Below are positions 1 to 9,418 of a stretch of DNA of 64,000 nt, one piece after another (positions within the stretch are counted from its first letter, which is position 1; each line of letters begins with the position of its first letter). A program made the translations under genes and the position numbers. Source of the stretch: JAGTVG01 sp963820995 (GTDB taxonomy: Bacteria; Bacteroidota; Bacteroidia; Cytophagales; Cyclobacteriaceae). Below the pieces are notes generated by a model. The model was given only the letters and a program-made list of their open reading frames with translations. It did no database searches and was not told the DNA's origin. The stretch lies in assembly GCA_963820995.1 (NCBI GenBank), contig CAWGCL010000013.1, positions 434,001 to 498,000 on the forward strand, in the 5' to 3' direction.

Positions 1-1759
1 ATCAAACCGGTATATTTCAGACTTTGAGCCACTATTTAAGCTCAACCAGCTTCGATATTTGAATTTATCGAATACTTTAATAAATGACCTAACGCCCTTA
101 CGAGTTTATAATAAAATTATCCACTTGGATCTGTCAGATACTGAAATTGATACAATAGACCACATCAGGTATGCCTCTGAAATTAAATATTTGAATCTTT
201 CTGATTTGAAAATTAAAGATATAGGTATTCTGGAGAACTTTCCAAAACTCGAACACCTTGTTATGAATAACTGTGCTATAGACTCCATATCTTTTAGAGC
301 AGATTTTCAGTTTCTAAACAAATTGGAGCTCTCTCATTTTAGTTCTGATTCGTATGATTGGCTATCTAATTTTCCACAATTAAATTATCTGGATGCTTCC
401 TTTAGTAACATTGACGATTTAGGATCATTGTCTGAGAATAAATCTTTGAAGATTTTAATATTGGAAGGCACTGAAATTACTGATATTAAACCAATCACTA
501 GTTTACCTGTATTAGAAGAGCTTAATCTGGAATCAACGAATATTCAAACCCTGGCCGATTTATCCGGAACCACAACATTAAGAAAGATATATTGTGATAA
601 TAGCAGCATAACCAATCAGGATGCAAATGACTTCATGAATTTAAATTCGAGCACACTGGTGATCTTTGAATCTGAAGAATTACAGGCATGGTGGAATGGT
701 TTAGATATTGCCTTGCAAAATCTATTCTCTACAAGGTTTTCATTAAGTTCGGAACCCTCAATAGTCGAGCTAGCTGAAATAACCAAAGAGGACTCACTTT
801 ACTTTTCAGGTCTTAAAACAACAGATAAATTGCCTGATTTATGGCCTTTCAGGAACCTTGTCTTTCTTGATTTGCATGATACCTTTATTTCTGATATAAG
901 TTCAATAACACAGACACCGAATTTGAGGTATATTAATGCCGCCTCTTCAAATATTTCGAATATCGATTCATTAAGAGAACTTAAACAGTTGGATTATCTG
1001 GATTTGAGTTCCACACGAGTATCTTCTATCGAAAGTCTGACTGGCTTACGTGGATTAAGATTCTTAAATGTTGATGATGCTCAGGTCGAAAGTGCTGACA
1101 TTCTGAAGTTTATTGATAGCAATCCCGAATGCCTTGTTATTTACAGGTCTTTTTATTTAGTAAACTGGTGGGAGGGACTATCAGAAGATTGGCAAGGGAT
1201 TCTATCTAAAAATGCGGGAATAGATCAGAATCAAATCGATAATCGAAACCTGCACATCATTAGTTATCTGGAACATATAAAAATAGACAGTATTGATATA
1301 AAGGATCTGGAACCACTTGATGAATTAAATTATTTACAGGGTCTGGAGATAAACCGGGTTAATATAAGTGATATAACTAAACTTCAGGACCATAAAGGTT
1401 TGACACTGTTAAAGGTTACTGCATCGCCAGTTTCAGATTTCAATTCGATAACATCCCTAAAGCAGTTAAAGCACCTTGATCTTTCAAATACAGGAATAAT
1501 TGACCTCGAATTTACAGGTGAATTGAAAGCGCTTAAAATATTAAAGATATCCGGTACTAGGGTTAAAAAATTAAACCCAGTATCATCTTTAACGCATTTA
1601 GAAGAGCTCGATATATCTAATACAAGTATAAAGTCATTAAAGCCAATTGAATCATTGATGAATCTTAAAATGATATCCTGTTATAATACTTTTCTAAAGG
1701 AAAAGGCCATAGATGGTTTCAAATCTAATCATCCTGACTGTCAGGTATTATACTATTAA
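1..1759 (+). CDS. Leucine-rich-repeat protein, 5'-truncated by window edge
   Basis: The frame is open from base 2 with no start codon, and the first visible residues already read as a leucine-rich repeat, so the N-terminus lies outside the window. The protein is made of short bacterial LRRs of about 22 residues (LxxLxxLxLxxTxIxDIxxL). They are interrupted by a recurring non-LRR block with a WWxGL motif, seen near 689 and 1166. Each block follows a V(I/L)(F/Y) strand (656, 1133), and a third copy of that strand ends the protein at 1742-1756. LRR proteins of this sort usually bind proteins, but the partner is unknown. No signal peptide or anchor can be judged. The LRR assignment is secure; the function is not. 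Confidence 0.85.
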   Translation, partial: SNRYISDFEPLFKLNQLRYLNLSNTLINDLTPLRVYNKIIHLDLSDTEIDTIDHIRYASEIKYLNLSDLKIKDIGILENFPKLEHLVMNNCAIDSISFRADFQFLNKLELSHFSSDSYDWLSNFPQLNYLDASFSNIDDLGSLSENKSLKILILEGTEITDIKPITSLPVLEELNLESTNIQTLADLSGTTTLRKIYCDNSSITNQDANDFMNLNSSTLVIFESEELQAWWNGLDIALQNLFSTRFSLSSEPSIVELAEITKEDSLYFSGLKTTDKLPDLWPFRNLVFLDLHDTFISDISSITQTPNLRYINAASSNISNIDSLRELKQLDYLDLSSTRVSSIESLTGLRGLRFLNVDDAQVESADILKFIDSNPECLVIYRSFYLVNWWEGLSEDWQGILSKNAGIDQNQIDNRNLHIISYLEHIKIDSIDIKDLEPLDELNYLQGLEINRVNISDITKLQDHKGLTLLKVTASPVSDFNSITSLKQLKHLDLSNTGIIDLEFTGELKALKILKISGTRVKKLNPVSSLTHLEELDISNTSIKSLKPIESLMNLKMISCYNTFLKEKAIDGFKSNHPDCQVLYY

Positions 1760-1840
1760 ATTCTATTCCTCTATTGATCCAAATGGATTTATTTTAAAAC
1801 ATTAGTTCTTTTTGATGGTTAACCTAGTATTATCTGAAAT

Positions 1841-2473
1841 ATGAGAATATTAGCATTATTATTATTTATAAATGTTTCATTTGCTGCGTGTACAAAGCCA
1901 AATGATAACAATAGAGATATGGAATCACAATCAATTAGAAAAAAAGAAGTAGCTACCTTTGGTGCCGGGTGCTTCTGGTGTGTCGAGGCTGTTTTCCAGA
2001 GTTTAAATGGAGTTCAAAAGGTAGTCTCCGGATATTCCGGAGGGCATGTTAAGGATCCTACATATAGACAAGTATGTGAGGGGACAACCGGGCATGCTGA
2101 AGTGTGCCAGATTTATTATGATTCTGAAGTTATTGCATTTGAAGAACTTCTTGAAGTTTTCTGGAGTACACACGATCCTACGACACTAAACCGCCAGGGT
2201 AATGATGTAGGCACACAATACCGTTCCGCAATCTTTTATCACACCGAAGCTCAAAAAAATCTCGCAGATGAATATAAATCGGCATTAGACGCTTCTGAAG
2301 CATTTCCAAATCCTATAGTAACTGAAATCGTGCCTTTCGAAACCTTCTATGAGGCTGAAGAATACCATCAGGAATATTACGACTTAAATCCAAATCAGCC
2401 TTATTGTACATATGTAATAAAGCCAAAAATGGATAAATTACACAAGGTCTTTGCCGACAAATTGAAAAATTGA
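1841..2473 (+). CDS. msrA: Peptide-methionine (S)-S-oxide reductase, lipoprotein
   Basis: Reduces methionine S-sulfoxide in oxidised proteins. The GCFWC active-site motif gives the catalytic Cys44 (codon at 1970), and the family GYSGG and QYRS motifs are present. A C-terminal PYC motif holds a likely resolving cysteine. The N-terminus is a hydrophobic signal ending in a lipobox-like FAAC, so the enzyme is probably a lipoprotein that repairs envelope proteins. It is a single-domain MsrA of normal length plus leader, with no fused MsrB. The ATG at 1841 gives the full leader. It stands alone between the LRR gene and a convergent gene. Confidence 0.95.
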   Translation: MRILALLLFINVSFAACTKPNDNNRDMESQSIRKKEVATFGAGCFWCVEAVFQSLNGVQKVVSGYSGGHVKDPTYRQVCEGTTGHAEVCQIYYDSEVIAFEELLEVFWSTHDPTTLNRQGNDVGTQYRSAIFYHTEAQKNLADEYKSALDASEAFPNPIVTEIVPFETFYEAEEYHQEYYDLNPNQPYCTYVIKPKMDKLHKVFADKLKN

Positions 2474-2484
2474 TAAAGTTGGCC

Positions 2485-4810
2485 CTAAAATATAAACCCA
2501 ATCGAAAAGAAGGTTTCCCAACCTTTTCGGTGACTATCTTTAGCAAAAGCCAGGTTAATAGGGCCTAAAGGGGAACTATAACCTGCTGCAAATCCAAAGC
2601 CGAACCTTCGATAACGGTCACCCAAAATAGAGGCATCCAGATTCGGATAAATCCATTTCATGGGATATTCTGAATCCAGATAATTGATAATCCCTTTCAG
2701 AAAGATATTTCGAATTACTTCATATTGAATCTGACCTGCAGCATAAAAAAAATTGGCTGCTACTGAATTCTCTTTGATTGCCGCCAAAATATGGATTTAG
2801 GTTGAAATTCCTGGGGAAAAATCCTCCAATATAATAGTATTCAGAAAAATTCAGCGTGTTGCTTTCAAGGTTCGAAATATTCATAGTCAGATCTGTGGAG
2901 AACGGTTAACTTTTTACCCGCAGGGATCAATTGCAGATAACTTCCATAGACTGCCTGAATCCTGTCCGTATTTAGATTAAGGTCTTCCGGGCCCAATATA
3001 ACACTGTCTGCTAGATCAAGCTCTGCATCTACCTGGAAAACTGACCTGTATGTAACATCTACTAAAGATCCTTTTGTTGGATAATACCTGCGATTTAAAC
3101 TGTTGCGCCTGAAAAATATATTGAGTGATGTGCTTTTATATACTAGCTTTTCAATCGTTCTGAGAACTTCTGATGCAACTTTTGGTTTAAAGGAAATATT
3201 GGACCATTTGATGTTAGCTCCGAATGTATTATTTTGGGTCCGGGTGGCCTGTAAGCCAATTGCCCCAGTTACATTCTGATTTTTAAATAAGCTTACATTG
3301 TTGCCCAGGCTGTCATATATGGGTAAGGTCACTCTTGTCCCAAATCCCATTAAATCGCAGGGCAACGTTTTGCCCCTTCCCAAGATACTTGATATAATCT
3401 ACCCAAAAACCCGGATTAACGGCCAAATCGGCTTCAAAGACGAAACGACTTCCTTTCAGTAGCATATTTCGAGCGTTATGTTTCCAAGAACACCTCCTTT
3501 GTTTTCAGAATCGTAATGGTATGAGAATTTTATTTCTGTTTTTGGTTTTTCATTAACATGCAACCTTAAGTATATCCACTATCTAGTCAATTAGCTCATA
3601 CCATATCTTCTCAAAATATAAGGTCCCAAATAAAACATTAATCCGTTCTTCTATATGATTGATGGAAATGCTATCATTTTGCTTGATCCTGAGTTTGCCA
3701 ATAATAAATTCATCCAATAAGTAACGGTTGCCGACAATATCAATTTCAGTGATAGGATAGCTTTGCTTCACTTCTAGTTTTTCAATTTTTTTCAGAACAC
3801 CTAGTCTTTTAACCGAATCAGCAAGGTTCTTAAGAATATCATAATATTCTTTTCCTGCTTCGTTACCACGTTCAAGAATTTCACTTGCCGACGTGAAACT
3901 TGCGGTGGAATATCCACTTAGATCTGGTTTAATTAGTATATCGCACTTTTTAATCTGTTCTCTTGTATCAAATGCACTGGTTACCCAGGCTGATTGTTGG
4001 AGTACAGCTAATAGCCGATGTCATTTCCGACTCAGGGGCAAGGTCTGAACTTACAAATACACCTATAATGATATCCGCTCCCATATCTATAGCTTCCTGA
4101 ACCGGAAAGTTCCTTACGAGGCCGCCATCTACTAATAAATGGTCATCTATCTTAACTGGTGTAAAGATGGAGGGTATGGCCATACTCGCTCTCATGGCCA
4201 TTGCAAGAGATCCTTTATTTAATGTGACAGGAAGACCCGTAACAATATCAGTAGCAACACAACTATAAGGAATTGGAAACTTATTAAAATCATTTATGCC
4301 ATGAACGGGACGCGTTAATCTGGAAAAAAATTCCATTAAAGCTTGACCATCAATAACACCCTTGGGTAATGATAACTTTTTGTCTTCAATGAAAAAATCC
4401 ATAAGATATCGACCATAATAATCTTTTTCCTCTATGGCGACTTTGTCCATGGGGATTTTATTTGTCAGAACCTCGTCCCAGTTTACGTTAGTTACCAATT
4501 CTTCTAATTCATCTGCCGAATACCCGATCGAATAGAGGCCACCAATTATACTTCCCATACTCGTTCCTGTTATGTAATCAGGGGTTAATCCTACCTCCTC
4601 AAGTGTTTTTAGTATCCCAATATGAGCGATTCCTTTTGCACCTCCACCACTTAGAACCAGGCCAATTTTGGGTCTGCCTTCCTGCGCAATGGCGTAATGA
4701 AACGTATAGATGAACATACAAAAAGTGAATATCAGTAATTTTACTATTTTGTTGAAAACTACATTTTCTGATTTCTTTTTGTTTTCTTTATTGATATAAA
4801 TGATAGTCAT
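2485..4810 (-). pseudogene. Patatin-like phospholipase with BamA-type barrel, multiply frameshifted
   Basis: Translating the minus strand in pieces gives one protein of about 770 residues, the usual size for a patatin fused to POTRA and an outer-membrane barrel. The first piece (4810 to about 4010) has a signal peptide, the GGGAKG oxyanion loop, the GTSMG nucleophile elbow and the VDGG aspartate motif. POTRA-like sequence follows (about 4005-3590), then barrel strands (3560-2485) ending in FIF, a typical terminal aromatic. At least six frame changes occur, near 4010, 3590, 3460, 3375, 2872 and 2778. Conservation resumes after each one. The start overlaps the divergent gene at 4800 by 11 bases. 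It is either a decaying gene or a patch of poor sequence. The original product would be an outer-membrane esterase. Confidence 0.85.
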
Positions 4811-5678
4811 GAGACTTCTTAAAGGTTATCTTTCAAAAACGATAAAAGTACTTTTCATTATCATATTTCTCGCAATAGTGGTTCTAATTCTGTCTATTCC
4901 GATTAATTATGGTGTAAAGAAAGAAAAATTATCGCTTTTGATTGAATATAAATCTATAAAAAAGCCTTCTGATATTCTGAAAATTTCAGGGAATGAGGTA
5001 AAGCCCATCGTTTATGAAGATATTTCTAAGTTCAATGATTTTCCAGAAAACAACAGAAAGGATAGATATATTGAAACATTACTGCCTGCAATACTAGTCG
5101 TTAAATTCAACCTCCTTAATGAAAAAGCCAAAACAGAAAAAATTTGGGCAAAAGTCAGGGCAAAAGACCGTTTAACTGCGGGGGACAGTGCATTCATACG
5201 TACCCTATATGCAAAGTATAAATCAGAAAACCTGAAAGAAATAAGTCAAAAACAACATCTCCATCCAACTTCGATTGTCCTGGCTCAGTCTATCCTGGAA
5301 ACAGGATGGGGAAATTCGAGATTTTTTATAAAAGGCAATAATGCATTTGGTATTTGGTCATATAATAAACTAGACAAAAGAATGCCTGCTACTACCAGTC
5401 GTGATGGTCTTGTAATATATTTAAAGAAATATGATAATATAGCACAATCTGTTGAAGATTATTTCCTGACTCTGGCCAACTCATGGGCGTTTGACAAATT
5501 TCGGGAAAAACGATATGACTCGGATAATCCCTATGAATTGATCTGGTACTTAAACAAATATTCAGAGTTGCGTAATGACTATGTCAAAAAAGTAGGGGAG
5601 ATCATTGTTCAAAATGATTTAACTAAATATGATTCCTGCGAATTGGATAAAAACAATTTTATTAAAGTCAAACTTTAA
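4800..5678 (+). CDS. Bax-like glucosaminidase domain protein (GH73-like)
   Basis: A 292-residue protein with one N-terminal membrane segment (about residues 10-32), followed by a spacer and a glucosaminidase domain. The domain has the family signature QSILETGWG, where the Glu is the expected catalytic acid, then GNNAFGIW. This is the pattern of Bax-type muramidase/glucosaminidase proteins that cleave peptidoglycan glycan strands. It is membrane-anchored and faces the periplasm. ATG 4800 is used here; ATG 4809 is also possible. The polysaccharide deacetylase starts 17 bases downstream, so the two probably form a cell-wall operon. The family call is firm; the bond cleaved is inferred. Confidence 0.85.
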   Translation: MIVMRLLKGYLSKTIKVLFIIIFLAIVVLILSIPINYGVKKEKLSLLIEYKSIKKPSDILKISGNEVKPIVYEDISKFNDFPENNRKDRYIETLLPAILVVKFNLLNEKAKTEKIWAKVRAKDRLTAGDSAFIRTLYAKYKSENLKEISQKQHLHPTSIVLAQSILETGWGNSRFFIKGNNAFGIWSYNKLDKRMPATTSRDGLVIYLKKYDNIAQSVEDYFLTLANSWAFDKFREKRYDSDNPYELIWYLNKYSELRNDYVKKVGEIIVQNDLTKYDSCELDKNNFIKVKL

Positions 5679-5695
5679 ATATTAATAATAATATA

Positions 5696-6772
5696 TTGAA
5701 AATCAGAATATTATATATTTTATTTATTTTTATATTTAATGCTTGCAACAATGCTAAAGAGCCAGTTTATGGACAGCCGAATGAAAATCCTCCCAAAATT
5801 GAGTTGAATGATCAGGTTGAAGTTATTGGATTATTGTACCATAGATTTGATGAAGAGAAATATCCCAGTACAAGCATTAGTTCCGAACTATTTCGACAAC
5901 AATTGGCCTTTCTCAAAAACAATCATTATAGGGTTTTAAAGTTAAGCGATGCAATTCAAAAATTGCTATCCAGGGATGCTTCTGGAAAATTCATTGTAAT
6001 TACAATTGATGATGCATTTAATTCATTTATGGATAAGGGATTTCCTGTCATTCAGGAATTTGGATTTCCGGCAACCTTATTTATCAATACAGAAACAGTA
6101 GGTAGCGGGGATTATATAAATTGGGACAACCTCAATAAATTAGTCAGTAATGGGATAGAGATCGGCAATCATACGCATAGCCATGATTATTTTCTAAACA
6201 TGGATACTGTTACAAGGCACAAGGCCTTTTATGAAGATGTGCAGCTGGCCCAGGAAATAATAAAATCAAAATTAAATGTGGAGCCAAAGGTTTTCGCTTA
6301 TCCTTATGGAGAGTTTGATGAAGGAATGATGGAAGTCATAAGGAAAATGGGTTTTATTGGTGCTACTGCTCAGAATTCTGGTGTAATGTCATACTATTCT
6401 GAGCTTTTTGCCTTGCCAAGGTTTCCAATGACGGATCATTACGGAAAATTACAGGCTTTTTCTGAAAAAATCTCTATGAAGCCTCTTCCGGTTGTCAAAA
6501 CCATACCTTCGTCTACAATCGCATCTGAAAATCCTCCGGTTCTCCAGTTTATACTTGATAAGGAAACATTTGACCTGGATCAGTTACAATGTTTCATTCA
6601 GGGCGGGAATTGCGTGTTAACCAAATTGGAAGGTGATAAACTTGCCTTTCAAATTTCATCTGATCAACAGCTAAGATCAAGACGTCACCTTTATACTATA
6701 ACCATCCCAAGCAAAGATAATAGTCAATGGTATTGGTTCAGTCATCAATGGGTATTTCCCAAGCAAGAATAA
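5696..6772 (+). CDS. Polysaccharide deacetylase family lipoprotein (NodB domain)
   Basis: Starts with TTG at 5696, giving a short hydrophobic leader that ends in a lipobox (FNAC). The NodB homology domain follows. It has the TIDDAF motif with the catalytic/metal aspartates, the metal-binding HTHSH motif, and an AYPYGEFD motif later in the barrel. Such enzymes remove N-acetyl groups from chitin oligomers, peptidoglycan or other hexosamine polymers. The C-terminal 90 or so residues form a separate beta-rich region of unknown role. It sits just after the glucosaminidase gene and is probably co-transcribed, which favours a cell-wall or exopolysaccharide substrate. The substrate is not determined by sequence. 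Confidence 0.85.
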   Translation: MKIRILYILFIFIFNACNNAKEPVYGQPNENPPKIELNDQVEVIGLLYHRFDEEKYPSTSISSELFRQQLAFLKNNHYRVLKLSDAIQKLLSRDASGKFIVITIDDAFNSFMDKGFPVIQEFGFPATLFINTETVGSGDYINWDNLNKLVSNGIEIGNHTHSHDYFLNMDTVTRHKAFYEDVQLAQEIIKSKLNVEPKVFAYPYGEFDEGMMEVIRKMGFIGATAQNSGVMSYYSELFALPRFPMTDHYGKLQAFSEKISMKPLPVVKTIPSSTIASENPPVLQFILDKETFDLDQLQCFIQGGNCVLTKLEGDKLAFQISSDQQLRSRRHLYTITIPSKDNSQWYWFSHQWVFPKQE

Positions 6773-6784
6773 AGTATATTCTCC

Positions 6785-8089
6785 TTAATCAGCATTACTT
6801 TTCCGGGCAATATGAACAGACATATAAAGTATAGTTATTATCGATACTAAACCTGCAATGGTCATTTCATAGGGAATTTCAGAACTTACCTTCAATATAT
6901 TCATACTTGCTGAAACTAAGTGGAAAATGCCAAGAAAGATCGTTATCCCCACGATAAACAATAATACCATATTTGCAATTAAACCATTCTTATGCTTCAT
7001 GGAAATTATTTTTTCATCATTTATGACAAAAAAGATGGATAAGGCAACAAATGGTAATATTAATCCATTAATCACCTGGGCCATTACTATAATTAGAACT
7101 GGATGATAATCTAATAAACTGAATAAAGTACCGGTACCTAAAACCACGATCCATGTAAGTCTGTAAATTGTATTTCCATGCTTGACCGTGGAACCAGGCA
7201 TCATAGTCCGGGCTGTAATGGCTGCAGCAAGGGGGGCTGTAACAGATGATGTAAATCCGGCGGCAAATAATCCAATAGCAAATGAATATCTGCCCCAAGC
7301 ACCTATTTCAGATTGAATTGTAGATGATATGGCATTAAAGTTAAACTCACCTTGAATGATTGTTCCGGTTATTAGAATTAATATCGTAATTAATCCACCA
7401 AATAATATGGCACCGGTCAATCCAAATCTGGTGGAATTAAGATCTCTGTTCTTGCTCAGGCCTGAGCCCATGAATAAATTGTAAGGGACAATGGTAGTCC
7501 CTATCAAACCAATAATAAGAATACTTGATGAATCCGGGATTTCTGGATGTATAATGGATGAAAAAATATCTGAAAATGAAAAGCTTGTTTTCAAAGACAT
7601 TAAGAAAAATAACAGTGCCATAATGCTTACTAATACCCCTAGAATACTGGTAATCAACTTAAGTCTTTCAATCCACATTAAACCGAATGCAAATATGAAA
7701 ATAAATAAAACTATACTTAGCTTATGATCATCGACAGCCAATTGAACACCTCGTACAGCACCGGTTATATTACCTGCCTGATAAGCAATACAGCCAAAAA
7801 TAACTGCTATTGTTAATAGTATGTTAAAATTAAGGATCCCTTTTTTGCCGTACTTTTTCTGGATGGCTTCACCAAGGGTCAGACCGGAAGTAATTGTAAT
7901 ACGGGAAACAGATTCCTGCAATATAATGCATGCAAAAATTGAAAAAAATATAGCCCAGATTAAGTTGAGTTGATAATTTGAACCTGCTTTTAATGCCGTA
8001 GTGATGGTGCCAGGACCGATAAAAGCTGCAGATATTACGGACCAGAATATGATCTGACTGAATCGAATCGGATTGCTTTTGCCAGACAT
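6785..8089 (-). CDS. Nramp-like transporter with non-canonical metal-site motifs
   Basis: About 11 hydrophobic helices over 434 residues with the overall sequence pattern of Nramp/SLC11. The helix-1 motif, DPGN in classical Nramps, is GPGT here (residues 25-28). The helix-6 motif, normally MPH, is VPYN (201-204). The aspartate, asparagine and methionine that bind Mn2+ or Fe2+ are therefore missing, so classical transition-metal import cannot be assumed. It starts one base after the stop of the upstream DUF2891 gene, so the two are translationally coupled. Family membership is clear; the substrate (another metal, another cation or an organic solute) is unknown. Confidence 0.85.
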   Translation of the reverse strand: MSGKSNPIRFSQIIFWSVISAAFIGPGTITTALKAGSNYQLNLIWAIFFSIFACIILQESVSRITITSGLTLGEAIQKKYGKKGILNFNILLTIAVIFGCIAYQAGNITGAVRGVQLAVDDHKLSIVLFIFIFAFGLMWIERLKLITSILGVLVSIMALLFFLMSLKTSFSFSDIFSSIIHPEIPDSSSILIIGLIGTTIVPYNLFMGSGLSKNRDLNSTRFGLTGAILFGGLITILILITGTIIQGEFNFNAISSTIQSEIGAWGRYSFAIGLFAAGFTSSVTAPLAAAITARTMMPGSTVKHGNTIYRLTWIVVLGTGTLFSLLDYHPVLIIVMAQVINGLILPFVALSIFFVINDEKIISMKHKNGLIANMVLLFIVGITIFLGIFHLVSASMNILKVSSEIPYEMTIAGLVSIITILYMSVHIARKSNAD

Positions 8090-8090
8090 A

Positions 8091-9176
8091 TCAGGGCTGT
8101 GAGGTTATCGCCAAAATTGCAAAAGAAGTAAGCCAATGTTCCCCTTCATAATTCCCGCTTGATAAATGCGGAAAACTTGCATTAAAATGATTTACAGCAT
8201 TTTGAATCAATTCATCTTTTAGAGGGTTTTCTATAGTATTACTTATGCCAAACAAACACCATGTCCTGCTAAAATTCAATCCATCAAGATGAACTATTTT
8301 TGGATCAGACCGGTCAGATACAATGGCAGGGGTAATAGAAGAAAAATCCGGTATGAAATCAGCAATCCAGTCCTGGAACTGTTCCTTTTCTAATATTTTC
8401 TGCATTAGATTCGCTTCTTCCAGACAAGGGGATAAAAAATCAAAACCATTTGGTTCCCAGCTAATTGGACAGTTATTATCCTCCAGGTAATAATTCATAG
8501 ACCTGGTCTCAATCAATTCTATAAACTTTACATCGTCCAGGCTTGATGCATAATCATGAGCCAGAGATAGACCAAAAGCTGTATTTGGGTGTTCGCCGGT
8601 ACGAATAGGATAGGTAAGTTTCGGTAGGAAGTCTATATATTTTGCTTTTATTAAATCAGCTAATGGCATGATGTTTTCAAGCCAGACTTTTCCTTTGGGA
8701 TGGTCCCAGTCATTAAGTTCCTGAACTAGTTTCAGTAACCAGGCCCATCCATAGGTTCGTTCAAAGGTTTTGTTATATTCGCCTTGAAAATATTCTATTT
8801 CAGAGTTTATATTTTCAGGATTTAAATTTTTATCCATTATCTCAAAAATTTCTTCTTTTTCAGGCATTTCAGGGAAAATTTTAACTAGCTTGATGAGCAT
8901 CCAGTGCCCATGAACAGATGAATGCCAGTCGAAGCAACCATAAAAGGCAGGATGGAGTTCCTCCGGATTTTTCAAATCATCATGATCTCCTAATACCTGA
9001 TTTAATTTATTTGGAAATTCTTTGTTGAGACAAGCCAATGGAATTCTTGCCAACTTGGAAGCGGTCTCCTGATTCAATTTCATGATTGTGGTTTGACTTC
9101 TGGCTGGTGTATTAAAAATTATACCAATTAGTGAAAGTATAACCAATATTCTTTGTAAGCCTTTTGTTGACATCAT
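8091..9176 (-). CDS. DUF2891 family secreted protein
   Basis: A 361-residue protein with a signal peptide (cleavage plausible near ARSQ, residue 28), then a DUF2891-type domain. Recognisable conserved segments are HPAFYGCFDWHSSVHGHW near the N-terminus, RTYGWAW in the middle, and PIRTGEHPNTAFGL. The many Trp, His and Asp residues and the all-helical look suggest an alpha/alpha toroid, possibly an enzyme. No activity is known to me for this family. It is the first gene of a two-gene operon with the Nramp-like transporter (one-base gap), which suggests the two act on the same substrate or ion. The start could be 9176 or the next ATG at 9173. Confidence 0.8.
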   Translation of the reverse strand: MMSTKGLQRILVILSLIGIIFNTPARSQTTIMKLNQETASKLARIPLACLNKEFPNKLNQVLGDHDDLKNPEELHPAFYGCFDWHSSVHGHWMLIKLVKIFPEMPEKEEIFEIMDKNLNPENINSEIEYFQGEYNKTFERTYGWAWLLKLVQELNDWDHPKGKVWLENIMPLADLIKAKYIDFLPKLTYPIRTGEHPNTAFGLSLAHDYASSLDDVKFIELIETRSMNYYLEDNNCPISWEPNGFDFLSPCLEEANLMQKILEKEQFQDWIADFIPDFSSITPAIVSDRSDPKIVHLDGLNFSRTWCLFGISNTIENPLKDELIQNAVNHFNASFPHLSSGNYEGEHWLTSFAILAITSQP

Positions 9177-9418
9177 ATTTTACAATTTCATTGCGATTGT
9201 AACTGAAAATGATTTTATTAGCCGCAATTTTTTACAAAAAATTAAATATACAGAATCATTTTTTCTCAGAAATGAAAATATTTTTAAAATATCCGGAAGA
9301 AATGCAGAAAGTAATAAGAAGTGGTCTTTGATTTTTAATATTATACTGACTCCGAATCTCCATTGAAAAGAATAATAATTAATATAAATAGTATTTTTCA
9401 ACATTAAAATAAAAACAT

